Of a stretch of 64,000 bases of DNA, positions 1 to 9,131 are shown piece by piece. Where the stretch lies: the NCBI GenBank assembly GCA_030849045.1, contig JASAOL010000530.1, positions 1 through 64,000 on the forward strand, in the 5' to 3' direction. Under the pieces are notes generated by a model. It worked only from the letters and a program-made list of their open reading frames with translations. It was not told the DNA's origin and searched no databases. Each line of letters begins with the position of its first letter. The stretch's first letter is position 1. This stretch comes from Wallacemonas rigidus (lineage: Eukaryota > Euglenozoa > Kinetoplastea > Trypanosomatida > Trypanosomatidae). A program made the position numbers and the translations under genes.

Positions 1-26
1 TCTACAAGCACTTGGGCAGGAGACAT
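1..26 (-). CDS. Possible 5' end of the next gene, cut by the left edge
   Basis: An ATG at 26 opens a frame that stays open to the window edge (eight codons, beginning MSPAQV). On the transcript strand it follows a long pyrimidine-rich stretch (about 130 down to 75) and an AG at about 75, the usual layout of a trans-splice acceptor and short leader. The frame is open upstream of this ATG but contains no other ATG. Far too little is visible to name a product. Confidence 0.3.
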
Positions 27-518
27 GTCGAAGGCGGGATCGTCGAGCGAGAAGTGGAGAGAGTAGCTTGTCCTTGAGAATCGAAGAGGAGGGCGAGAAA
101 ACGGGAGGCGGGGCGGTGGGAGAGAAGCAGCGGCAGACCATGACAGAGATGGGTCTCAGCTGGCTGCAATAGGGCCGTCACGAGAGGACTAACTCGCAGA
201 CGTTGCCCTGTGGCGTGAACGAGCCAGTCACGGGGGCGCTGACACCCCCTGCACTACGAACACGCAGTAGGATCAGAAAGAGTGCGTCGAGGATGGAGAA
301 GAGAAGGTCAAGGTGGACCGCGGGGCTATGCGTGGAAAACCACTTCGATCCCGCACTCAGCCTGCGACGACGGCCACACACAACAACACGTATGCGGGTG
401 CGCTATCTCGGTGCAGCGGCATCAGTTGCTGAGGACACATGACACCACAAGGTACAGCAAGGGAAAGGACTGGTATGAGAAGAAACAACACAAAGACACA
501 CGATTTTGAAGCGCACGC
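27..518. other. Intergenic region left of the Sac phosphatase gene
   Basis: It holds the 3' UTR of the Sac-domain gene and the presumed leader of the next gene. On the transcript strand 135-75 is strongly pyrimidine-rich. Short open frames at 178-509 on both strands look non-coding: no recognisable motifs and arginine/serine-rich composition. Confidence 0.6.
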
Positions 519-3146
519 TTAGTTCAATCCGCGCACAAAGTTCTTGAATCCCTTCTTGAACGACGTGCCGACTTTACTGAATGCGCTTCCCCCGCTTCCA
601 TTTCCATCGCCGTCCGCCTGGATGGGATATGAGTAAGGCGCCAAGATGCAATTACGTCCGCGCAAAGTCAGCCGCCCGTATTGACGAAGGAAGGAAGGTA
701 CATCAAGTGCTTGACAGAGACTGGGGTCGAACTCAATGACGACAATGTGTTCACTGCGAGTAGCGATGGTCTTTTCCTCGTCAAAGATCGGGTCCTCGCT
801 GAGGCGTGGCGCGTTCTTGGTGGACGGCGACGACGCAGCCGGATCGTCGGCGTAGGAAACCTGACTCACGGCGTCCGCGTACGCACCGTGTGCGTCGAGC
901 GTCTCGCTGAGACTTATGGCGAAGCAGAGCGCGGAGCTTTCTATTGGCACCTGCCCCGACTGCTTGAGCCAGGGCACCACCTCCGTGTCCCAACTTTGTC
1001 GCACGGCAGTGTCGACCTCGCTGGTTTGCACGCCGCTGGGAATACCGACGCCAGTGATGGCGCATGCCCACTGCTGATACGGGACGGGACGGGTGAGGAA
1101 CACAATACTCATCGAGGGGAAGTGCACGTCCTGGTTGCGGCCAAGCAACAGCTCGATACTGCGGAACTTTTTGTGGTCTTCGAAGACGTTTTCGAACTTG
1201 CGCTGCGTCGCGATCACGGCGTTGCTGCCCGCCGCGCGCATGCCGCACAGGCCGCGCAGGATGTTGCCGTGCATCGCCGCGGAGTTGGTATAGAGCATCG
1301 CCACACAGTCGCCGTTGTGAACAAACAGCTCAGCTAAGAGGCGGGTGACGATGGAAGGCACACGACGCGGATCGCGTGCCTCCTTCCACGTGCTGAGAAA
1401 GGGGCGCGGCACGGGTTGCTTGGCTGTCGTGACGGGCGTGAACGCACCCGCATACTGTGCATCCAGTCCATATTGATCCGCGTTGGCGTCGAGAGGGGGC
1501 ACAGGTGGGACGTCCGTGGTGAAGCCGTCGAAGGGAATCTGCAGCGTGACGAGCATGCCAATTGTCGCCTGGAGGCACGTGAAGAAACAGCCCAGGTTCG
1601 TGCGATCGAGCGAGTCAGCGCAGTTGATACGAACGTAGCGCGTTTGCGTGACCAGCCTGTCCACAGCGCCGCAGGACGGGTCAATCCACCCGACGGACAT
1701 CATCGAATCTTCCGCTGTGGACGGTCGGCCGAGGAAGCTGATGGCCGTCTCCCAAAAGGACGACGTGGCGACGTCGATGCCGTAGTCCTTGATGAGGTTG
1801 AGCCAGTCGACGTGTGCCAGCTCCAGACGCGCGGCAGGAAAGACGCGCTTCACCTCAGGATCTGCCGCCTTGACGGCTTCTACGTAGTGGCGCGCGAGGA
1901 CATCCTCACCGTGCTGCTGATTGAGGCGCAGTAAGCTGATGCAGCGGAGCTGCGGCGCGCCGGTGTTGCTGCCGTTGCTGTCAACCCTCATCGTCCGTTG
2001 CAGGGTTTCGAAAAGTCGCTGGAAGTACGCAGCGCTCCCTCTTGTCACTTCACTCTTGTCCGCACTGAAAATCATCGCCGGCTCCGACAGTGAGACGCTG
2101 CTCACCTTTGTTGTCCAGTGCACAGGAATCGTGCCGCGCAGAATAGCGTGGCGTGCGAACGTGATGGGACTCGTGTCGTCACTCGGCCCAGAAGCACCAC
2201 CGCCCGCACAGCTGCCGGGTTTCACGCTCCGCCACATCACGTACTCGTAGAAGTGGTCATTTCCGGCTCCGTTGGCACTGTTCAGGCCGCGGCCGAGGTA
2301 GCGAGGGCCCGGGTTGAGTGTATTCTGACGACCGAGAAGCAAAAGGTGCAGCTCGGTGTTGTCCTTCAGCGATGTCACACGCGAGCCGACATAGCCACGA
2401 ACCAGCACGGCACACGCACTCTTGAGTGAGGCAGCCTTGAACGGCTTGCGAAGATGCTCAGACCAGTCGCAGTTGAAGTTGGGCAACGCATCCGCCACCG
2501 CATCGCTGCGGCAGAATGGGAACGGAAGACGGACATCCACTGCCAGCGAGTAGTAGTACCCCTTGAAGTACTTGTGGTCGCTGAACTCAGAGAGGCGGTC
2601 TCTGTCGGAGGAGCTGATGCGCAGCGGCGCGACCCCAGGGAGGTCGAATGGCACCCACTGCGTCTCGACTACCTTCCAAATGACGCCCGCGTGCGGCAGG
2701 TGCGCGCCAACCTGCACGTTCGACGCGACGAGCACGTAGACGCGCTCCAGCAGAATGGCGCCGAACAGCGCATAAAACGGGGCGAACTGCCGGAACGGAC
2801 CACACTGCTCCTGGACCTCTCTGAAAGAGCCGAATTCCGCTCGGTTAAAGTCCAAGGACCGTTGAATGCCACCACTGCTGGTAATTTGCAATGGGATAAC
2901 GGTGAGACCGTAGCGCCAAATGCATCCAGGCAAGTACTTGCTGCCTGTGCCACACTGCGGTCTCTCAGCCGGGGCTGCTGTGGCGGTGCCCGCCGAGGGG
3001 GCACTGTCAAAGACGAAAAGATCTTCAATGGCAGGTGCTGGTGGTGGGGCGGGCTTGGGAAGCGCAACGAAAAGATACTGCTTGTTACCCTTCACCGCCA
3101 CCGCACATTGGTGCGATGGCACAGTGAAAGCGGTGGAGCCGCTCAT
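519..3146 (-). CDS. Sac-domain phosphoinositide phosphatase
   Basis: It probably removes phosphate from membrane phosphoinositides. The 875-residue protein has a Sac N-lobe at about 130-330 and the Sac catalytic motif RxNCxDxLDRTN around residue 509: Cys509 and Arg515 keep CX5R(T/S), while the second Cys of the usual NCxDC is Ser. A conserved NGD-type segment follows at about 615. The last 20 residues are basic and aromatic (KVGTSFKKGFKNF) and could bind membrane. The frame is open upstream to 3185 but begins with GTG; the first ATG is 3146. From memory NCADSLDRTN resembles the plant SAC9 clade more than SAC1 or FIG4. VAC14, scaffold of the PI(3,5)P2 kinase/phosphatase complex, lies three genes upstream, so a FIG4 role is possible but unproven. 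Confidence 0.88.
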   Translation of the reverse strand: MSGSTAFTVPSHQCAVAVKGNKQYLFVALPKPAPPPAPAIEDLFVFDSAPSAGTATAAPAERPQCGTGSKYLPGCIWRYGLTVIPLQITSSGGIQRSLDFNRAEFGSFREVQEQCGPFRQFAPFYALFGAILLERVYVLVASNVQVGAHLPHAGVIWKVVETQWVPFDLPGVAPLRISSSDRDRLSEFSDHKYFKGYYYSLAVDVRLPFPFCRSDAVADALPNFNCDWSEHLRKPFKAASLKSACAVLVRGYVGSRVTSLKDNTELHLLLLGRQNTLNPGPRYLGRGLNSANGAGNDHFYEYVMWRSVKPGSCAGGGASGPSDDTSPITFARHAILRGTIPVHWTTKVSSVSLSEPAMIFSADKSEVTRGSAAYFQRLFETLQRTMRVDSNGSNTGAPQLRCISLLRLNQQHGEDVLARHYVEAVKAADPEVKRVFPAARLELAHVDWLNLIKDYGIDVATSSFWETAISFLGRPSTAEDSMMSVGWIDPSCGAVDRLVTQTRYVRINCADSLDRTNLGCFFTCLQATIGMLVTLQIPFDGFTTDVPPVPPLDANADQYGLDAQYAGAFTPVTTAKQPVPRPFLSTWKEARDPRRVPSIVTRLLAELFVHNGDCVAMLYTNSAAMHGNILRGLCGMRAAGSNAVIATQRKFENVFEDHKKFRSIELLLGRNQDVHFPSMSIVFLTRPVPYQQWACAITGVGIPSGVQTSEVDTAVRQSWDTEVVPWLKQSGQVPIESSALCFAISLSETLDAHGAYADAVSQVSYADDPAASSPSTKNAPRLSEDPIFDEEKTIATRSEHIVVIEFDPSLCQALDVPSFLRQYGRLTLRGRNCILAPYSYPIQADGDGNGSGGSAFSKVGTSFKKGFKNFVRGLN

Positions 3147-4094
3147 GCTGACCCAATAAGTAGCCGGCAGGGCGAAAATAGACACAGAGAGGCGGTAACG
3201 GGTGCTGGTAACACACGCACACGCGCAGACGGGGACAGCTCAACGCACGCAAAACAACGACAAAACGAATAAGATGAACTTACCAATAGTGAGCTGGAGG
3301 AGAAGAATCGATACTGTGTGAAGAGCCGTGCTTCAGCGTGAGCAGAGAGAGAGAGCTGTGGGAGTGAGAAAGACAGTCAGATGGTATCGGTGTATGCGCA
3401 GTGAAAACTAGTGGTATCCAGTACCCGCACACGCCGACACATACAGACACACGCGTATAGAGTAGTACGTCTGTGTGTCAGTGCGTGGTGTTCGACAAGA
3501 GGGTTTCCGCACCTGGCGAGCTGTGGCGTCTACAAAACACGACTGCACACCGAATTCACCGTAGGGCGTGTGGGGTGCGTCGGACAGACAGCGCTGACCT
3601 CAAAAATTCAGACGAGCTTCATCGCGCGTGCGATGGGATACAGAGCACCCAGAATGTGCCATTTTATTGTTGCTGTTGTTTTATTTGCTATCAGCATCCA
3701 GTACGTAGAGTAAGGAGCTGAAGTCGGAGCTGTGTGTGTGGACGCGTCTGGGAACCAACAAGCAATGTCGGCTGTACTTCCTGGGGAAAGGCAACATACT
3801 TCCCCGGCTCCTTATGGCGATCAAAAAAAAAAAAAAGACACCGATGCTCATCGATTCCGTCGCTTAACCGATAAGATATTGATGTCCATCTTCATCGTAG
3901 GTACTTAACTCTTTTCCTCCGTCGGACATTGGTTCGCGCACACACCCTTTCCTATGTCTGAGACGTAAAGCGAGGCAGAAGAAAAAGCTGCCGCAAAGGG
4001 GGAAAAAAAGCCTGCGCATGCATGGGTTACCGTGTTTTTCGCCTTTTCGTTTGATTTTCCGGCTAGATTTGTGAAAATTCAGCACCGACAACAC
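3147..4094. other. Intergenic region
   Basis: 3' UTR of the PTGES2-like gene and leader of the Sac gene. A pyrimidine tract (transcript sense) lies at about 3375-3340. An A-run occurs near 3823-3837. No gene seen. Confidence 0.6.
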
Positions 4095-5054
4095 TTACTT
4101 TTTGCCAGTCTCGTACCGCTGGTTGCCAGCGACCTCATCCATAGCACTCAGCCAGGCCGCGATGTCTGTCGTAGCGATAATGTCATTGTAGACGCGGTGT
4201 CCTCGGACGCTTTGGAGCACGCCAAATGTATCCATGTCCACCAGGTCGGGCTTACTGCCCCCATGAAAGGTGCGCGGCTTGCGCGACTTGGCATCAACGA
4301 GCGCTTCCTTTGTGAAGCGGTTCAGCTCCTCCTGCAGACGCACCTGGGGTGTGTCTTCGGGCTTCAAGAAGCCGTCGCGAATGAGTCGGGGCTTCGTGAT
4401 GTAGGTGGCGACGAGGTACATGACTGGCGCGCCGACGACCTTCAGGAAGAGTTTGTTCGCATAGGGAATGGTGTCGCACTGATCAATGTACGAGTAGCCC
4501 ATCCACGCGGCAAACAGATTCTTGTTGAATTCGAGCGTCACAAGACGCACCAGCGGACCACGTGCCCACTCGCGCCACTTGTTGATCTCCTCGTCAGCCA
4601 GCTGATGCTTGTAGCCGGACTTCTCGGCAAGTGTGTCGACAATCACCTTGGAGTCCACCAGGTATGGCCCCTCCTGCCCGTCCTTCGCGTGGTCGAAGCG
4701 AAGTTGCGGAACCTTCTTGTACCCACTCTTGTTCAGCTCAGACTTGAGCATCGGCTCGACCTCAACACAATCGTGCGGGATCTTGTTGCAGTCCATAAAC
4801 GCCTTGACCGTGCCACACCACGGGCATGTTGTGTAGCGGTACAACTTGGTGTTCACCTCCTTGACGTCGCGCAAGTGCTGGAACGCCCACAGCAGCGCCT
4901 TCGGGTCTTGCTGGGCGTTGAAGTCGTCAGCCGACATGCTGCGGTTCTCACGCAGACGGCGCTGGTACGTTGCGTACCCACCAGCGACTGTCGCGACTCC
5001 CACCGCGCCGCCGGCAACCAACAGCTTGCGACCCCAAGAGCCCTTTTTGAACAT
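4095..5054 (-). CDS. PTGES2-like membrane glutaredoxin/GST-fold protein
   Basis: A 319-residue protein resembling membrane-associated prostaglandin E synthase 2. A basic N-terminus precedes a short hydrophobic Ala/Gly/Val segment (about 11-30), probably one membrane anchor. A glutaredoxin fold follows with CPWC at 77-80 and the conserved KVPQL cis-proline loop at 114-118. An all-helical GST-type C-terminal domain covers about 160-300. CPxC followed by VEVxP and YKKVP is the family pattern. Catalysis of PGH2 to PGE2 is disputed for this family even in animals, so a thiol-redox or heme-binding role is as likely here. Probable location is mitochondrial or ER membrane. The start is the only ATG before the anchor. 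Confidence 0.85.
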   Translation of the reverse strand: MFKKGSWGRKLLVAGGAVGVATVAGGYATYQRRLRENRSMSADDFNAQQDPKALLWAFQHLRDVKEVNTKLYRYTTCPWCGTVKAFMDCNKIPHDCVEVEPMLKSELNKSGYKKVPQLRFDHAKDGQEGPYLVDSKVIVDTLAEKSGYKHQLADEEINKWREWARGPLVRLVTLEFNKNLFAAWMGYSYIDQCDTIPYANKLFLKVVGAPVMYLVATYITKPRLIRDGFLKPEDTPQVRLQEELNRFTKEALVDAKSRKPRTFHGGSKPDLVDMDTFGVLQSVRGHRVYNDIIATTDIAAWLSAMDEVAGNQRYETGKK

Positions 5055-5723
5055 GATTCGCAGTGCCCGGTGGAGCGTTTTCTTTTGATGTGTGCTAGTT
5101 TGTTACCGTGTTAGAAAGAGAGCAAGTGAAGAAGAAAAAAAAAACGCACGTCCACTAATAGGAGCTGAGGCAGAGAAAAAGAGCCGCAGAGCCGATGCTA
5201 TTCGAACTAGATCGATGAAGCCGAGTCCAATCCAGAAATAGGAACGCAACGACAGCTGGTTAGAATGTCACCTCCGCGCACAGACGCGGTGCAACGGTGC
5301 ATGTACGTATGCGTGCGCGAACGGGAAGAGAAAAAAAGGGGGGAGGGGAACTGTGCAGATGATGAATGAGTGACATCATAGAATCGACACGCATACAAGA
5401 GGCTATGAGGGAGCAAGTGGATTCCGTTTGCATCACGAAACGCCACAGTAGACCCTGCTGTTTGGCTTAGAGCGACGGCGGCAGACTGTCGAAACAGCCG
5501 TGCGCGCCGTGTGCGCGCGAGAGAGAGCAGGATTGATTTGTTGCTGAATGCTGTCGGCGATGATACGATGCTATATGTCTGTGAACCCGGTGCGGCGCTC
5601 AAGCAGAGCGAGAGAAACAAAGTGCGGCACATGATGACTGCTTAAGGCTCTGAAGAGTGAACACACGCGGAAAGGCGGAAAGAGAGAGCGAGCGAGCGAC
5701 AGTCCGCTGGCACATATTCCCCT
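5055..5723. other. Intergenic region
   Basis: A pyrimidine tract (transcript sense) at about 5146-5113 sits 60-90 bases before the downstream start and is the likely splice signal for the PTGES2-like gene. The rest is 3' UTR. The open frame at 5207-5632 shows no coding character. Confidence 0.6.
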
Positions 5724-7196
5724 CTACGAACCGTAGCGCGTCGAAGGCATACCATCAGTCCAAGACTTGTGATGACGAGTCCAGAATTCATCATCCTTGA
5801 TGTTGAGCCCACTTACGTTCACGCGCGGTTCACCGCGGACTTCCTTCTCGAGAGCCAACTCGGTAAATGACTCGTGTGGTCGCATCCGGTGCGACGCGCG
5901 TGATGCCATCTTGCGGTATTTCCGGCCATGTGCGTCTTGGTCTCCATGTACTACGGCATTCACACGGTTCGCATACGTTTTACGAGACAGCTTCTTGAAG
6001 GGCTTCTCCTTTGTCTCAAGACCCCGCAGGAGCTCGTCTATCACGCCAGACTGCGGCGCACCTTTCTTGGACAACTTTTTCTCCTCCGCTGTCAGAAGGA
6101 ACGTTCGCTCTGCGGCCTCTTGGCGACGCTGCAGCTTCGCGCGTGCGAGCTCATTCGCGTCGAGCGGCCATCGACCACCGGTTTGTACGCCGTTTTCCAC
6201 GTGCTGTGCAATAAACGCCAGTCGCTGACTGTAGTCAACGACGTCGGAGGGCCACACCTCGTAGCCTTCCGGCTTCCGCAGTGCCATGCGGCGCAGCGTC
6301 GCGGCGCGCTTCTGGCGCTTGCGCTGCAACCAGTGGAAACGCCGTTTGCCCTGTCGGATGTCGCGGAGCTCCGCAAGTGTGAGCGTCTCTTCACGAGCTG
6401 CCTGGTACTCCTTCGCACCCTTTAGACGTGCCCATTCCTTCTTGCGCTTGTCGAGCGGCAGCCGAGCTAGCCGCACGCGCAGGGCCTCGTCTTGCTCTGT
6501 TAGGCCCATACCGCCGAACTTGACGCGGTCACGCACGCTGTACGGCAGCGCGTGCACCCAGTCCGGGAAGTAGGAGTCATCGTCGAGCATGAACGCGTCC
6601 ATGCGCAGCGTGGGGTAGATACCGTTTTCCTCAACGAGTCGCTGCTGGTGCGTCTCGATCGCCTCGTCGTCATCATCGCTGGCACGCAGTCGTCGCAGCA
6701 GTGTCTGAAACTCACGTGCGGTCGGAGCTTGTCCGAACTTGTCCATCATGTGGTCCCGGCGCTCGGCTTCGCGGCGCAGCAGAGCATGAACGTTCCCGCT
6801 GTATGTGCCATCGTCATCAACACTCCCAGAGGCTTTGCCTGCCTCGCGAACCTCGATGAAATCATCGTCTTGCGAGCGAGCCGCCTCCTGGTGTGAGGGG
6901 GAAAGCGGTAGGCGTCGACCGAACTCGAGCTCCCGCTGCGTCTGCGAGTCCACACCCAACTTGCTGTAGCGAGCGTGCTGGCGGGACTCGTGAAGCAGCC
7001 CGGACGCTTTGCGACGGCTTTTTACCTGTGCGGTGACGTTCGTCTTGCTTCGGTACACCGCAGGATCAGCAAAGCTGTCCCCCATTTCCGCGGATGTGAG
7101 GGCCCCAGCATTTCGGTTGATACCGCCCGAAGCACGCCGAGCTCCGAACGCCACGCGGGCGTACGCCCGCAAGGACGACCGGCTGCAACACAACAT
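5724..7196 (-). CDS. Conserved hypothetical protein, probably mitochondrial
   Basis: 490 residues from the ATG at 7196. The frame continues upstream to 7277, but that part reads like leader, and this start gives a classic presequence (MLCCSRSSLRAYARVAFGAR: basic, no acidic residues). The body is very hydrophilic, with an acidic DDDD stretch, a tract with KRKKEW- and RKRQKR-type clusters at about 240-290, and a basic C-terminal third. Many Arg, Lys and Trp residues in helical segments suggest an RNA-associated protein such as a mitoribosomal subunit or assembly factor. That is inference from composition only; I recognise no named domain. Confidence 0.75.
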   Translation of the reverse strand: MLCCSRSSLRAYARVAFGARRASGGINRNAGALTSAEMGDSFADPAVYRSKTNVTAQVKSRRKASGLLHESRQHARYSKLGVDSQTQRELEFGRRLPLSPSHQEAARSQDDDFIEVREAGKASGSVDDDGTYSGNVHALLRREAERRDHMMDKFGQAPTAREFQTLLRRLRASDDDDEAIETHQQRLVEENGIYPTLRMDAFMLDDDSYFPDWVHALPYSVRDRVKFGGMGLTEQDEALRVRLARLPLDKRKKEWARLKGAKEYQAAREETLTLAELRDIRQGKRRFHWLQRKRQKRAATLRRMALRKPEGYEVWPSDVVDYSQRLAFIAQHVENGVQTGGRWPLDANELARAKLQRRQEAAERTFLLTAEEKKLSKKGAPQSGVIDELLRGLETKEKPFKKLSRKTYANRVNAVVHGDQDAHGRKYRKMASRASHRMRPHESFTELALEKEVRGEPRVNVSGLNIKDDEFWTRHHKSWTDGMPSTRYGS

Positions 7197-8205
7197 GAGA
7201 CAGAAGAGAAGCGGAAACGAAACGGTGTGTGGCAAGTGCTGTAGATGTCTCGTGCAGAGAGTAGAAGGACAAGGCAAGTCGACTGCACGCGTATGCCTGC
7301 TGAGAACGTGGACACAATGCCGAAAGCGACAGCAAAAAGAAAATGTGCAGCTTGCACACGCTGCCGTTTCGTCACGCGGTGGCGAAGAGAAAAGACGAGA
7401 GGAGGGATAGGCAACTCATGAAGGTGGCGCAGTTCGACGGCACAGAGGCGGTGTAGAAGGGCATCACGGGTGCGCGCCATCTGGACTGAACACGTCACAG
7501 ACACCCTCGTGTGGTGATATCTAGGACGCGCCACATGGACAACAGCCACGGCGGTGACCGTTGCACAAACAAATTCAAACAACTATCACTACGCAGCACG
7601 TGCGAAAGACTCACTCACAGCGCTCGGAGCGGGCGGTGACCGTTGGCTCACAGAGCTGTCACAGAGGGTGAGTAAAAGACCGCGACGGCCAGCGTAACAC
7701 ACGGGGCGAAGAAGCAGGTACCTCAGTCTGTTTGTCCAATGTTTATTTGTCATAATTAGCTCGCTACACGTTCATTTCGTTCACAATGACGGACTCATCG
7801 GATCAGGTGCCGTTGCACACACACACACACACACGCACACACTCCCGCACAAACAAACACTCAGGGAGCGTGACCGGAGGCGACGGACGGGGAGAATCGC
7901 CCGTTTCGGTCGTCATTGCCTCGCCAGACGTTCGCTGGTGATCAATGAACAAACAAACAAAGGAATGTGAAGCGAAACAATCCACATGTCGATACTTTTG
8001 AGGCCACACAACGACTTTGAGTTTCGTTGATATGGCGAGCCCACCTAGGCATAAAACGACTGGTATTGTTTTCCTTTTGGTGTTGCGAACCAGATACACA
8101 GGCGCAAGAAGGAAAGGTTTAGCGACGTACGGACAGGGGGCGGGTTAGGTGTCCGCCACGCCTCATGTCAGCGGGCACACCCCCAACCAACACCGAGATA
8201 CGTTA
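7197..8205. other. Intergenic region
   Basis: Transcript-strand pyrimidine tract at about 7410-7382 ahead of the preceding entry's start. A CA run lies at 7816-7842. AT-rich 3' UTR of the MPC2 gene occupies about 7700-8200. Open frames over 7022-7582 overlap the gene and its leader and are not credible. Confidence 0.6.
7816..7842. repeat. (CA)n microsatellite
   Basis: Nineteen bases of uninterrupted CA, then one interruption and more CA, in the 3' UTR of the MPC2 gene. Confidence 0.9.
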
Positions 8206-8628
8206 TTATGCCTTGATGGCAGGCTTCTCGGCAGCGTGGGCACGTTTGTAGATGATAGAGCGGTAGCAGTTGTAGCCGTTGACGGACGCCAGACACACAT
8301 TCACCAGGGCCAAGGAGCGGCTGCCAGAGTTTTGTGGCTGAATGATGAGCGCGTAGATGAACCACACCACACCTGTAGCCGTTAGTGCAAGGCTCGAGTT
8401 CAGGTCAATCTTTTCCACCGGCGGGTTGCCGATGAAGATGCCGTACAGTGGTACGATAGAGAGCGACCACTTGAACAGCGGAGCAGCGTTGTACGCTGAG
8501 TTGAGGTACTTGATCGCCGCGTACTTCTCATATGGCACCAGGAACTTGAATAAGGTAGGGTTGCCGACCCACTTGTGGAAGACCTTGGGGAAGGCCTTCG
8601 GAATCGTCTGTTGCGCAGCTACCGACAT
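8206..8628 (-). CDS. MPC2: Mitochondrial pyruvate carrier subunit 2
   Basis: 140 residues, the usual length of MPC subunits. With MPC1 it would form the heterodimer that carries pyruvate across the mitochondrial inner membrane. The N-terminus has an amphipathic KAFPKVFHKW stretch. Membrane helices are visible at about 51-67, 79-98 and 105-125, with the family-typical FKWSLSIVP before the first and a WFIYALIIQPQN segment followed by NGYNCYR in the third. The ATG at 8628 was chosen because the frame upstream (to 8904) is hydrophobic, Cys/Ser-rich leader sequence. The assignment to MPC2 rather than MPC1 rests on the FKW and NxxxxxNGYN pattern. Confidence 0.88.
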   Translation of the reverse strand: MSVAAQQTIPKAFPKVFHKWVGNPTLFKFLVPYEKYAAIKYLNSAYNAAPLFKWSLSIVPLYGIFIGNPPVEKIDLNSSLALTATGVVWFIYALIIQPQNSGSRSLALVNVCLASVNGYNCYRSIIYKRAHAAEKPAIKA

Positions 8629-9131
8629 GACGGATGCAAGAGCGACGTGTACGAGCAAGACGGGTAGGGAAAGACTGTGTGTTTGAACAAAAAAAAACCG
8701 CAAAAAGAAAAACACGTGCCGAGGCAAAGAGAGAAGCGATGAGCTGCCAGCGCACAGAGCGGAGCGGGGACAGGTAAGAGCAGGAAGTGAGAGGGATAGT
8801 GCGAGCACACATGAACAACGAGGTCTGCAACAGAACAGAAAGAATCGCCGACGCGAGCTATGTTCCGTCCTGCATACACAGGCGGGGAGCGGGGAGGACC
8901 ACACAACACCACCGGGGCGTCAGCAGCGTGGCAGAGCCTTCAGGCTGATATTCAGCGTCGGTATGGCCATAGGCTGTTTCTTTGCGTAGGCACGCTTCGG
9001 GCGCTTTGGGTCCGCACATGAGAGGTATTGTTTAGCTTTGGGGTTTGTGAGTGAGGTACGGAATCAAAGTACGGCTCTACGTGTGTGTGTGTGTGTGTTC
9101 AGTGCCAACGACGAGGAGGGGGCGGCAGCCA
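8629..9131. other. Intergenic region
   Basis: Transcript-strand pyrimidine-rich segments at about 8840-8770 and 8712-8686 precede MPC2. A GT run (9081-9098) lies just past the VAC14 stop codon. No gene seen. Confidence 0.6.
9081..9098. repeat. (GT)n microsatellite
   Basis: Eighteen bases of GT, about 35 bases beyond the VAC14 stop, so in its 3' UTR. Confidence 0.9.

Noticed and set aside
4032-5114. 360-residue open frame on the plus strand
   Set aside because: It mirrors the PTGES2-like gene, whose CPWC and KVPQL motifs show that the minus strand is coding.
8629-8904. N-terminal extension of MPC2 in the same frame
   Set aside because: The extension is hydrophobic, Cys/Ser-rich leader sequence, and the MPC family normally begins where the ATG at 8628 does.
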